DNA of 64,000 nucleotides from Talinum fruticosum (Eukaryota > Streptophyta > Magnoliopsida > Caryophyllales > Talinaceae): the NCBI GenBank assembly GCA_021018815.1, contig JAITYX010000084.1:1612001-1676000 (forward strand), read 5' to 3'. The notes beneath the pieces were generated by a model, which saw only the letters and a program-made list of their open reading frames with translations, did not search any database and was not told the DNA's origin. The translations under genes and the position numbers were made by a program. Position 1 is the first letter of the stretch, and every line of letters starts with the position of its first letter. Shown one piece after another: positions 53,349 through 63,360 of the stretch.

Positions 53349-54078
53349 CATTTTGTTTTGCTTTATTTTTCAGCTTGGATTCGGTTATGTAAATGCTCAC
53401 ATGAAGCATTATATATTCAGCACCTATGCTCCATTGTAATAAACTTTTTGGATGAATATACAAACCTTGAGTGTTGTACTCTTTTTCGGGATGGATTTCT
53501 CGAACCTCTAAATCCTCAAAGCTGTATCCTAGGTTGGCATCTAGGTGGTGTCCTTTGAGTCTCCCAAACCCCGGTGGTGTTTCTGTATCCGGATCGTTTG
53601 AGAGCGCCCCTTGATTCAGCTTGGTGGTGTTTCTGTATCCAAGCCAGAATCCAGGTTCTATCCAGCGACTTCCATCAACCACATCTCCCAATCCACGAAT
53701 CATCTTTTTCCCAAATTTCACACACTTCATCTTACATGAGTTGAGTCCATTCCCTCCAAATCTCAGCTCAATCCAAGAAGAACTCCATCCCCAGCACCAA
53801 AAACAAACAAAGAACCTCATTCTGGACAGCCACCCAGCGAGGCTTTCTGTTTGCGTTTGGCTCAAGGTGATCCGGACCTTGGATGCTGCCCAAATTTTAC
53901 CACAACCTTCCCCAACCAGTTAACTAACCTTCCACCAAATTTCGTCCAAAAACTCCATCATTTACCCCTCCTTTCACCCTTTTCCCCAGAACCGCACCTG
54001 CAGGTCCTATTCTGCCCGGTTGTGTGTTTTGCGGTTTTTCCATCTTTTTCTTTGCTTCCGCCACTACACATCAATCTC

Positions 54079-55137
54079 AGATGGGAACTACAGACCAATG
54101 AAGACAGTTGACAACAATTTTATACTTAAACTAAAGTCTAACTTCAAAATCGATGAGAAACAAAAACACCAGATGAACTTTAGAGCGATGATCAACGTGA
54201 TCCGTGCGTAGGACTCATCTAATTTTAAAAGGATCTTAGCCTATGACACAACTAAAGATGTGGGGGACAACCTTGTGACCAAATATGAAGGCATAAGCGA
54301 AGTTTGGCAGACCAAGATCAGCCGAGTACGAGCTATTCAAAATAGAGGATGATGAGAGCCTCACCAAGATGTACATTAGATTTACTAAGAGTTTAAATAA
54401 TCTCACATATCTAGGGAAGGAGATGAAGAAAACGAAGAAGTTGTCAAAAAGATTTAGAGGTACCTGCCAAAGCAAAAATAGGGTCTAAATGTGACAACAA
54501 TAGAAGAAGCCCAAGACCTCAACACTTTAAACCTACATGAGCTTATTAGGAAACTTCTGACCTATGAGCTTTATCTCCAATGAAGAGGAAACCGAGGTCA
54601 GTACAAGAAAGAATGTTGATTTGAATGCCTCGGACATAGCTAAACCAAGCACAAGCACCTTAGACTCTTAAGAGGACTAGTTGAACAAATTGTAAAGGCT
54701 CAAAGAAGATGATTAAGTACTAAAAATGCAAAAAACTCCTAAAGCTGAGGTCCTATAACAAGAAAGAAAAGGTAAAACTTCTCACTATCTCAAATCTTCG
54801 TCTACTAATTATTCTAGGTGTTTTGAGTGGTACCAAGGATCACACCATCAAATATTGTCCGAAAAAAATAGAGACTACAAAAGGAAGAAGAAGGCCATAA
54901 CTAATAATGATGATGAGTAAGAAGATAAAGAACACGCTGCAGATAAGTCTAAGAAAAGTGTCTAATAGCGATGATTGACTCAAAACTAGAAACCGACTTA
55001 AAACAAGACTTATCAAAATCTCGAGAATTAGATTCCTCAAGAGTTAATCAACTACTACCTTACATTTTCTAAGATAGATCTTGCAAAGTATATTTTTTCT
55101 TTAGAGGGAAAGTCAACTTCTAATTCTTCCCAAACTA
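54079..55137 (+). pseudogene. Copia gag, second part, with zinc knuckle
   Basis: Continues the gag cut at 34000: DGNYRPMKTVDNNFILKLKS, MNFRAMINVIRA, LAYDTTKDVGDNL, DDESLTKMYIRF and a block with KPSTST. A zinc-knuckle remnant near 54815-54860 reads CFEWYQGSHHQIL-like in one frame with DHTIKYCPKK in another, indicating a frameshift within it. The end ([12 protein letters not shown], 55085-55120) matches the gag C-terminal region of the copia copy at 59336. Many stops. Confidence 0.75.
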
Positions 55138-56074
55138 GACGAGGAAGGGTTGGTAGTAAAAAATAAGGCCAGATTAGTTGCTCAGGGGTATAACCAAGAA
55201 GAGGGAATTGATTGTGGGGAAACCTTTGCACCTGTTGCGAGGATTAAGGCAATTAGAATTCTCTTAACATTTGCATCTACCATGAACATCAAGCTTTATC
55301 AAATGGATGTTAAATGTGGATTTCTTAATGGTTATATTAAAGAAGAGGTCTATGTTGAGCAACCCCTTGATTTGAAAATTCTCAATTTCCAAATCATGTT
55401 TTCAAGTTTCAAAAGGCTTTATATGGTCGAAACAAGCTCCCGGAGCTTGGTATGAAAGACTAAGCAGTTTCTTGGTTGAAAATGATTTCAAAAGACCTCA
55501 GATTGACAAAACTCTTTTCACAAAACTTAGAGGAATGATTTTATTATCATTTAGATCTATGTTGATGATATTATTTTTGGAGCTACTAATGAAACTTTGT
55601 TCCAAAAGGTTTTTGAGTTAATAAGATAGGAGTTCCGGATGAGCATGATGGGAGAACTCAATTTCTTCCTTGGACTGCAAATCAAGCAAGAAAAGGACGT
55701 AATCTATGTGCATTAATCAAAATACACCAAGAAGTTATTGAAGAAGTACAAGCTACAAGATGTGAAGCATGTAGCAACACCCATGAGTAGCAGTTTAAAA
55801 CTAGACTCGGATGAGAAAGGTAACATTGTAGATAAGAAACTCTACAGAGGTATGATTGGATCTCTACTTTAACTTACAACTAGTAGGTCACATATCATGT
55901 TTAGTGTTTGCCTTTGTGCAAGATTTCAAGCTAATCCTAAGGAATCACATCTCACTACGGTGAAGAAAATCTTTATATATCTTGTAGGGACTCAGAATCT
56001 TGGTCTCCGGTATTCAAAGAACTCATATCTGACTCTCACTAGATACATAGATGCTAACTATGCTGGATATAAAG
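55138..56074 (+). pseudogene. Copia RT and start of RNase H, fused to gag by deletion
   Basis: Plus-strand blocks: [61 protein letters not shown] (RT fingers and palm), the catalytic YVDD at 55558-55569 (intact), MMGELNFFLGLQIKQ, ARFQANPKESHL and DANYAGYK (RNase H). Protease and integrase are missing: gag runs directly into RT near 55137. It is cut at 56074 by a family G LTR. Several frameshifts. Confidence 0.85.
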
Positions 56075-57344
56075 TGATGGAGAGTGGACAGCTTGGTGTT
56101 TTGAGCAGAATGATATTCATTTGGAAGAGCCATGGATGTTTAAGGTTCAGCCGGAGATGCTTGAATGTTTCATGATCAAGGGGAAGAATTCACAACTCAT
56201 CCGAATGTTGCTAATGGACCCCGGAGGGTGATGAGTCCAAAACATTGAGTTCTTATGATTTTGTTCATAAATAATTGATTACCATTTAGTTAAGAAGGTT
56301 AGTTGAAGCTAATCACAAAACCTCCAAGGCAAAGCAAGAGTGCATGGTCAAGTCAAACCGAGGAACATTGCCATTTTATGCTTAAGTACATAAATAAGTT
56401 GATGCTTGAATGAAGTCGGTCCATATTAAAATGAGATGGGCCATGGCCGGTTATGGAGCAACAAAGGAAGATGATGACAAGGCATTCTAGAAGCATCAAG
56501 AATCAAGAAGCTTGAAGAAGGTGAAAACAAGCCTAGGCCACATGTTCCCAATTTTGAAATACTTGGCTAGGATTTACTCTAGCTTAGCTTGGAGAAAGGG
56601 AAAGGAATATTGTTAGTTAGCATTTTGTTTTTGCTTTATTTTCAGCTTGCATTCGGTTATGTAAAATGCCATGGCAAGGCATTATATATTCAGCTCATAT
56701 GCTTCATTGTAAAACACCTTTTGATGAATATACAAACCTTGAGTGTTATACTCTTTTCGGGATGGATTTCTCGAGCCTCTAAATCCTCAAAGCTGTATCC
56801 TAGGTTGGCATCTAGGTGGTGTCCTTTGAGTCTCCCAAACCCCGGTGGTGTTTCTGTATCCGGATCGTTTGAGAGCGCCCCTTGATTCAGCTTGGTGGTG
56901 TTTCTGTATCCAAGCCAGAATCCAGGTTCTATCCAGCGACTTCCATCAACCACATCTCCCAATCCACGAATCATCTTTTTCCCAAATTTCACACACTTCA
57001 TCTTACATGAGTTGAGTCCATTCCCTCCAAATCTCAGCTCAATCCAAGAAGAACTCCATCCCCAGCACCAAAAACAAACAAAGAACCTCATTCTGGACAG
57101 CCACCCAGCGAGGCTTTCTGTTTGCGTTTAGCTCAAGGTGATCCGGACCTTGGATGCTGCCCAAATTTTACCACAACCTTCCCCAACCAGTTAACTAACC
57201 TTCCACCAAATTTCGTCCAAAAACTCCATCATTTACCCCTCCTTTCACCCTTTTCCCCAGAACCGCACCTGCAGGTCCTATTCTGCCCGGTTGTGTGTTT
57301 TGCGGTTTTTCCATCTTTTTCTTTGCTTCTGCCACTACACATCA
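56075..57344 (+). mobile_element. 5' LTR of a plus-strand family G element (B subtype)
   Basis: 1270 bp, TGATGGAGAG...CACTACACATCA, followed by PBS and coding sequence, so it is a 5' LTR and not solo. A TATATA-like box lies near 56683 (gcattatatattcagc). It is very similar in its right half to the host solo LTR at 53349-54073. It is inserted in copia RNase H, with TAAAG at its left flank. The element's own 3' LTR is not in the window, so the duplication cannot be checked. Confidence 0.88.
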
Positions 57345-57348
57345 TTTT

Positions 57349-57360
57349 TGGTATCAGAGC
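57349..57360 (+). other. Primer-binding site, TGGTATCAGAGC
   Basis: Exact 12-base complement of the plant initiator-Met tRNA 3' end, four bases after the LTR terminus. It is the same arrangement as in the tandem array, where it lies on the minus strand. Confidence 0.9.
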
Positions 57361-57442
57361 AAGTTCTGAACCTTGGGTGATTGTATCCATTTCCCAAAAA
57401 TCCAAAAACCACAAAAATAGCCAGCTACAAAAATTCCCAGCC

Positions 57443-57904
57443 ATGAACGCAAATTTGTTTTTGAGAAGATCTTTGAGCGGCTTCAAGGAATCAAGTGAAG
57501 AGCAACGTGAGAATATCTTTTACACAAGAGGAATGGTGCTCAACAAGGTGTGCTCTATCATTATTGATGGTGGTAGTTGCACAAATGTGGCCTCAACAAC
57601 CATGGTAGAAAAGCTTGGGATTCAAGTCTCACCCCATCCTCATCCTTACACCATCCAATGGCTAAATCAAGGTGAAAATCTTCTAGTCGATTCTAGATGT
57701 CTTGTCTCCTTTAGCATTGGTAAGAATTATCATGATAAACTTTGGTGTGATGTGCTACCTATGGATGCATGCCATTTAATGCTTGGTAGACCTTGGCTCT
57801 TTGATAGGAGAGTCATATATGATGGGTACTTGAACACTTATGCTTTCACTAAAGATGGTAAGAGGATCACATTGGTTCCTTTGTCACCTAGCCAAATCCC
57901 ATAA
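57443..57904 (+). CDS. Family G protease-like ORF with intact active site (153 aa)
   Basis: Starts at MNANLFLRRSLSGF, the counterpart of the array's MTAN start. It covers a gypsy aspartic protease: NIFYTRGMVLNKVC, IIIDGGSCTN (catalytic Asp codon 57566-57568, intact, unlike the array), MVEKLGIQ, SFSIGKNYHDKLWCD, LMLGRPWLFDRR and a LSPSQIP end. A stop follows immediately. Gag, RT and integrase are absent, so the element is non-autonomous or truncated. The protease would normally process a gag-pol precursor. Nothing shows that this short protein is made. Confidence 0.75.
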   Translation: MNANLFLRRSLSGFKESSEEQRENIFYTRGMVLNKVCSIIIDGGSCTNVASTTMVEKLGIQVSPHPHPYTIQWLNQGENLLVDSRCLVSFSIGKNYHDKLWCDVLPMDACHLMLGRPWLFDRRVIYDGYLNTYAFTKDGKRITLVPLSPSQIP

Positions 57905-58655
57905 ACAAAGCCTCAAAATGACTCCCCTCAAACCGGTCATTGTCATGGAGAAAATGATGAGCCGCGGACCACACAAGACACCCCTCCCACTACCAAAGAA
58001 CCTTTGGCCGAATTTGCCCATTTGGCCTCAAAAATTTCATCCCACATTTTTGTGCCTAATCTGGTCATGAGTAAACTGCCCAATATGCATATTGTTGATC
58101 ATGAGTTTGGTGCTAAGGAAGAGCTTGAAATGAATTCCAAAGTGATAGAACAAGGGGAGCCTCAAAAATTGAATGATGCATTTTTCATGAGGTGTTCTAT
58201 TCCTTTACATGTGGAAAATTATGGAGATATTTTTGAGCAATTTACATGGACATTTGTTGTTGAGAGAAATCTCCAAAGGTTATATCCGGATTGTGTGAAG
58301 CGTCCAAGAAGAGTTTTGATTATCTTGTTCACACTTACTAGTTGGAGTTTCTATTTTGTGAGTCCAAGGATACCATTGAATTTAATGTGCTTTCAAGGGC
58401 TGCAACTATCAAGTTTTTGCTACGGCAATGATAATGAATTTTCATGGACATTAATTTTTCCTACCATGTGCTCAACCGAAAGGAGTAACCAAAGAGCCAA
58501 CAATTTGGCCATGAGGTATAACTCATTTACTCCATTTGAGAATTGTGATTTCTATTTTTATAAGCTAATGAGCTTGTATGGTGTTGAGCATATTTTTGGA
58601 GAGCTATTAGTGCATAAGGAAAATTTGTTCAAGGGAATTCTTATCTCCCAAGTAC
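57905..58655 (+). CDS. Unrecognised ORF downstream of protease, family G (partial)
   Basis: An open stretch (continuous from about 58004) rich in Phe, Trp, Leu and Cys, with loosely repeated blocks FEQFTWTFVVE, LTSWSFYFVS and NEFSWTLIF. It does not contain the 23-residue motif of the array ORFs, although both follow a similar protease. The frame continues into copia sequence at about 58655, so its natural C-terminus is lost. First Met in the open stretch is near 58004. I do not recognise the protein. Confidence 0.45.
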
Positions 58656-59835
58656 GCCATAGAAGAGGCTCGGGAAAGAAAATCTCCCATGAAGAAATGT
58701 GCTGGAAAATTCTCGAAGCCTACCCAAGAGACGATGGGGTCCTAAGGTGACTGCCATAGAAGAGGCTCAGAACCTCTCACTCTTGAAGCCGGACGAGCTC
58801 ATCGGAAAGCTTCGACTCATGAGATACATCCGGAAGAAGAAGATGCTGAGGGTACTCGTCAAAAGGAACATTGCGCTTAAAGCCTCGAGAATCCAAAGAA
58901 GCTAGTCCGAGCTCCTCCGACTCAGAAGATGATCCCATGGCACTCATTGCAAGAGGCTTCAAGAGAATGATGAAGCACAAAAGATGGGACAAAAGACCAG
59001 AAGAAGAATTCTACAAAAAGGACAAGAGAGACAGAAAAGGTAAGTTTTCTTCACCCTCAAAGTTATCTTTGTCTAAGAATTCTGGATGTTTTGAATGTGG
59101 CAGCAAAGACCACATAGTCAAGGACTGTCCAAAACGAAGAAGGGACAGGAAGAAGAAAAAGGCCATGATGGCAACATGGAGCGATGAGGATTCATCCGAA
59201 GACGACGAGGACTCGGATGACTCGAAGTGTCCGATGGCAATTTCGACTCGGAAGCTGAAAGAGAGTCGGACTCGGACTCGGACAACGAGGAAACCGATCC
59301 TCAAGAGGTAATAAACTACTTCCTCAAATTCTCCAAAGTTGATTTAGCTAAATATATCTTTACTTTGGAAGAAAAGTCCAATTCTGATTCTTCTCATTTC
59401 AAGGAACAACTTGAGTCAATCATTTCGAGAGCACTTCTTTAAAAACGAGTTAGAAAAGCTGAGACTCACACTCGGAGAACTCAAGACAAGTGCTCAAGAT
59501 AATGAGACTGAGTCCGAGTTACTCAAGAAAGAAAATGAGCGACTAAAACAGAAGCTCACTGAGTCTCAAGATCTGGTTTTAAAGTTTACTCAAGGTCGGA
59601 AGAACCTTGACATGCTCTTGGGATCACAATGTGTCTCGTTTCAAAAAGAAGGTCTTGGTTTCAACAAAGAGGAAGAATCCAATTCTTACTCGGAATTGTT
59701 CAAAAAGGATTCTAGAACGGTTAAGTTCAAAAAGGCTGAGCATGGTCCCATTCACGAAATGAAAGGAGGACTAAACCCGGACCTATTTACAAAAAGAAAC
59801 CATTTTCTCCTGTTTCAAAAGGAAAGTTTTTAAAA
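58656..59835 (+). pseudogene. Copia gag, C-terminal part, with intact zinc knuckle
   Basis: Blocks: KVTAIEEAQNLSLLKPDELIGKL, an acidic/Ser-rich linker, a zinc knuckle CFECGSKDHIVKDC (C-x2-C-x4-H-x4-C, about 59089-59130), a basic RRRDRKKKK run, an acidic Asp/Ser-rich stretch, and a coiled coil (ELEKLRLTLGELKTS, then ESELLKKENERLKQKL, about 59450-59570). Frameshifts near 58700, 58900, 59310 and 59440 split the gene. The knuckle has all four ligands, in contrast to the minus-strand copia copy. Confidence 0.8.
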
Positions 59836-60019
59836 GAGAAGAGACACAGACTCGGTTCTCTTAGAAGAAGACTCAGAATCGAGACAAAACCCAAAGTCAT
59901 TCAAATCCGGGTTCCAAAGCACCTTCTTCCTCGAAAAGGACCACAGTAAGGAATGTTACTTGGGTTCGTTAGAGGAAGTGAGAAGGGTTAGATTCTCTCT
60001 ATTTTGCAGGTCACTCGGA

Positions 60020-60400
60020 AAAGATCAAAAGGACATCGGTACCTCGACAGCGGATGCTCTCGACACATGTCAGGTGACCAAGGACTCTTTTCCGAGCTGG
60101 AGTCATATAAAGGAGGAAAGGTAACTTTTGGTGATGATAGCAAAGGTAAAATAGTGGGCATTGGAAAGATTGGAAAAGGAAGCAATCTGGTGAGCCCAGT
60201 CTACCTTGTCAAAGGGCTAAAGTACAATCTACCTAGCATATCCCGGTTATGTGACAAAGGTCAAGAGGTAAGATTCACTCAATCCAAGTGCTACATCACA
60301 GATGAGACCACCAAAGAGGTAAAGCTCTCGGGTAAGAGATCGGGTAATACCTACATAATCCCTCTCTCGACCCAAGTCGGAACTTATCCTGTTTAAAAGC
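60020..60400 (+). pseudogene. Copia protease
   Basis: The frame at 60004-60396 contains YLDSGCSRHMSGDQ with the Asp-Ser-Gly active site intact, then GGKVTFGDDSKGKIVGIG, LVKGLKYNLPSISRLCDKG and SGNTYIIPLS, which leads into the pre-integrase domain. No stop occurs within this segment, but neighbouring gag and integrase frames are broken, so a polyprotein cannot form. Confidence 0.8.
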
Positions 60401-60815
60401 ATCTCTTCAAGATAATTCTTGGACTTGGCATCGTAGATTAGGTTATATTAGCTTACATACTATCAAAAAGCTTGCATCTCATAGTCCGGTTAGAGGATTA
60501 CCTGACTGTGCGTTTGAGAAGGACAAAGTATGTGAAGCATGCACCGAGAGGAAACAAGTCAGATCTTCATTCAAATCTCTGAAGACAGTTTCCACATCCA
60601 ACGTGCTTGAATTACTGCATATGGACTTATGTGGTGAAATCCCAGTGAAGAGTCTCGGAGGTAAATCTTACATACTTGTTATTATTGATGATTTTTAAGA
60701 TTTACCTGGGTGTGTTTTCTTAAGCATAAAAATGAAGCCTTCAAGGAGTTCAAGCAAGCTCGTAGAAAGATTCAAGTTGAGTCTTAGACTCGGATCCAAA
60801 AGATTCGAACCGACC
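60400..60815 (+). pseudogene. Copia integrase, first part (split by solo LTR)
   Basis: Blocks: WTWHRRLGYISLHTIKKLAS and CEACTERKQVRSSFKS (pre-integrase zinc-binding), LELLHMDLCGEI (first catalytic Asp), SLGGKSYILVIIDDF and KIRTD. The gene is cut within the second catalytic block, right at the codons around Asp-His-Gly, and resumes after 62088. A stop lies after IDDF. Confidence 0.85.
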
Positions 60816-62088
60816 TGATGGAAAGTGGCCTGCCCAGACATTTTGAGCTAAGAAATATCCCTCCTAAAGGGTTTTGCATGATTAAGGAAGAACCGGGAAT
60901 ATTTGATATATCCATGATTTCAAGCCTTTTGATGGATCCCGGAGGTTGATTAGATAAGGAGATCAAAATCCTTATGTTCTTGTTTATAAATAAATGTTCA
61001 TCAATGGAGACATGAACGAGAAGTTAGTTACAAGTTAGTCACCAAAAAGTCCTTTCATGTTTGAGCAAGGATGAACCTGGCCGAGAGTTATTTCAAGTGC
61101 TACTATTTTTGCCATGTCCATAAATAATGACCAAGGGTCGGTCCAAGGGCTAAGATGAATGTCCATGCACATAAGGGAAGCATCCAAAGACATATTTCAA
61201 GGAGCATTCTAGAAGCACTAACCATAGTGGGAGTTGGTTGGAAGAAAGCTTGGCAAAGGGGAAATTGCACCATAGCCACATGTTCCCAAATGCCCAAATA
61301 CTTGGCTAGGATTTATCCAAGCTTAACTTGGAGAGGAGGAAAGCATCTAATTAGTTAGCATTTTGTTTTGCTTTAATTTTCAGCTTTGTTAATTTCAATT
61401 TTCAGCATGGTTAGTTGTAATGGCGGGTCTATATATTCAGCATGCACACTCCTTGTAAAATCACTTTTTGATGAATATACAAACCTTGAGTGTTATACTC
61501 TTTTTCGAGATGGATTTCTCGAGCCTCTAAATCCTCAAAGCTGTATCCTAGGTTGGCATCTAGGTGGTGTCCTTTGAGTCTCCCAAACCCCGGTGGTGAT
61601 TCTGTATCCGGACCGTTTGAGAGCGCCCTTGATTCACTCGGTGGTGTTTCGTATCCGAGCTCGGGTCAAGGTACTATCCAGCGACTTTGCCATTCCATAT
61701 CTCCCAATTCCCTCAGCCATTTTTCGCCAAATTTTAACCACAATCCTTCCAGTCCATCTACTTCCATTCCTCCAAATTTCAGCCCCATCCAAGAACCCTT
61801 CCGTCCTCCACATCAAAACCAAACAAAGGGTATCAATCTGTACATCCAGCCAGCAGCATCAACTTCTGGCTATCTGTTTAGGTAGTTCCCCTTATCCAAA
61901 ATTCACAAAACTTGGCCACAACCTTCCTCCATCAGTTACCTCACTCCCTCCAAGTTTCGTCCAAATCCAAGATCATTTACCCCTCCTTTCACCTTTTTCC
62001 CCAGAACCGCACCTGCAGGTCCTATTCTGCCCGATTGTGTGTTTTGCGGTTTTTCCATCTTTTTCTTTGCTTCCGCCACTACACATCA
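60816..62088 (+). mobile_element. Solo LTR, family G (A subtype), TSD CGACC/TGACC
   Basis: 1273 bp, TGATGGAAAG...CACTACACATCA, plus orientation, no PBS or PPT. The flanking 5-mers are CGACC (60811-60815) and TGACC (62089-62093), differing by one C/T transition at a CpG-type site, as expected from methylcytosine deamination after insertion. The flanks are contiguous parts of one copia integrase. Its uninterrupted sequence around 61356 shows what the host LTR at 34524/53349 looked like before the array inserted. Confidence 0.88.
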
Positions 62089-62570
62089 TGACCATGGAAG
62101 GGAGTTCGATTGCTCAGAATTCTCAAAGTTTTGTGACAAGAATGGTATCTCTCACAACTTCTCAGCACCCGAACTCCTCAACGGAATGGAGTAGTGGAGA
62201 GAAAGAACAGAACCCTTGAAGAAATAGTAAGGACAATGATGATTGAACACAACTTGCCTTACTATTTCTGGGCAGAGGCGAGTAAACACAGCAAACTACA
62301 TTCTCAATCGATGTCTCATCGGACCTATTCTGAAGAAAACACCTTATGAGCTCTACAAAGGGAAGAAGCCAAATATTTCCTATTTCGGACCTTTCGGATG
62401 TAAGTGCTTTGTCCACAACAATGGTAAGGATCATCCGACTAAGTTTGATGCTCGGTCGGACGAAGGTATTTTTCTAGGTTACTCCTCTCACAACAAAGCT
62501 TATCGTATCTTCAACAAGCGAACTAACAAAGTGGAAGAAAGTATATGCACAAAAGACTTAACTCTCACGG
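62089..62570 (+). pseudogene. Copia integrase, second part
   Basis: Continues with HGREFDCSEFSKFCDKNGIS, then, after a 1-base loss near 62170, an NGVVERKNRTLEE-equivalent block in another frame (third catalytic Glu). It then has CLIGPILKKTPYELYKGKKP, FGCKCFVHNNGKD and DEGIFLGYSSHNKAYRIFNKRTNKVEES. It ends at about 62570, where LTR sequence begins. With the first part, all three catalytic acidic blocks are represented. Confidence 0.85.
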
Positions 62571-62834
62571 TTTGTCATGGCCGAATTCATCATGCTTTGA
62601 CTTGGAGGATTTTAGGTTGCTAGCTAATTCCTTCCTTGCTTCCTTCTTGACTCAGTAGGAAGATAATTATTTATGAACATGAATTCATAAAAGATCAAAC
62701 TCTTGGTTTTGCATCCTCCCGGATAAAAAATGATTAAAACAAACTCAAGCAATTTTGGTTGATCCTTAAACATGTTTGGCCCTTCAAGATGCATATCTTT
62801 CAGCTCAACTCTTAAGGTAGTCCACTTTCCATCA
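62571..62834 (-). mobile_element. Family G LTR fragment (U3 end)
   Basis: In plus coordinates it runs from catggccga through attatttatgaac and ends TCCACTTTCCATCA, the LTR terminus. It matches the last 260 bases of other family G LTRs with moderate divergence. It is joined directly to protease sequence at 62835 with no polypurine tract between. Confidence 0.75.
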
Positions 62835-63360
62835 CCATCCTTGTTGAAAGTATAAGTGTTCATAAACCCATCACGCATAACTCTTCTATCAAATAGCCAA
62901 GGTCTCCCAAGCAATAAATGACAAGCATCCATAGGAATAATATCACACCGCAACTCATCATGATAATTCTTGCCAATACTAAATGAAATAAGACATCTTG
63001 GAAGCCTTTACCTTGGTTTAGCCATTGAATGTTGTAGAGATGAGGATGAACCGAAGCAATAATGAGTCCAAGCTTCTCCACCATGGTTGAAGCGGTTACG
63101 TTTGTACAACTCCCACCATCCACAATAATAGAGCAAACCTTGCCTTGCACCGTGCCTCTAGTGTGAAATATGTTCTCACATTGCTCCTCTTTGGATTCCT
63201 TGAATCCACTCAAAGCCCTACTCAAAACCAAAAGTTCTCCTTCATCCGCCTCCTCTACCACTTCCTCCATCTTATCCACCAAGTAGAGCTCCTTCTCGGG
63301 CTCTTCTTCCTCCATGTATTGTTCCTGAATTTCCACCAAAGTCACTACCCTTCTATTTGG
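62835..63360 (-). pseudogene. Family G-related protease with acidic linker
   Basis: Minus-strand frames: VVTLVEIQEQYMEEEEPEKEL (acidic linker), LSRALSGFKESKEEQ, NIFHTRGTVQGKVC, IIVDGGSCTN (catalytic Asp intact), MVEKLGL, then after a frameshift near 62999 CDIIPMDACHLLLGRPWLFDRR and NTYTFNKDG. The coding region then stops at the LTR end at 62834. The linker-protease layout resembles chromovirus (possibly CRM-like) gag-pol; that lineage call is an inference from motif memory. Confidence 0.8.

Larger units (their letters stand above)
34001..54073 (+). mobile_element. Solo LTR, family G (B subtype), TSD ATCTC, hosting the tandem array
   Basis: Two LTR pieces, 34001-34524 (TGATGGAAAG start) and 53349-54073 (ends CACTACACATCA), make one plus-strand LTR when the array is removed; the joined region agrees with the uninterrupted LTR at 60816-62088 around tagttagcattttgttttgc. 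The flanks are ATCTC at 33996-34000 and 54074-54078. No PBS or PPT adjoins it, so it is a solo LTR inserted in a copia gag. The tandem array at 34525-53348 later inserted into it in the opposite orientation. Confidence 0.9.
58656..62570 (+). mobile_element. Ty1/copia pseudo-element (plus), 5' and 3' truncated, holds a solo LTR
   Basis: Order: gag C-terminal half (58656-59835), protease (about 60020-60400), pre-integrase and integrase (60400-60815 and 62089-62570). It starts abruptly in gag (LGKEN, then LPKRRWGPKVTAIEEAQNL) and ends abruptly after the integrase at a family G LTR fragment. RT and RNase H are absent. The integrase is split by a solo LTR at 60816-62088. Confidence 0.85.

Noticed and set aside
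53314..53865. 183-aa minus-strand open frame across the array's right edge
   Set aside because: It crosses the junction of LTR 6 and the host solo LTR and is a chance frame in non-coding DNA; equivalents at 56690-57091 are LTR too.
59011..59304. 97-aa minus-strand frame
   Set aside because: Antisense shadow of the copia gag basic/acidic region, whose plus-strand zinc knuckle is unmistakable.
61593..62219. 208-aa plus-strand frame at the end of the 60816 solo LTR
   Set aside because: It runs out of the LTR into copia integrase read in the wrong frame, so it has no single origin.
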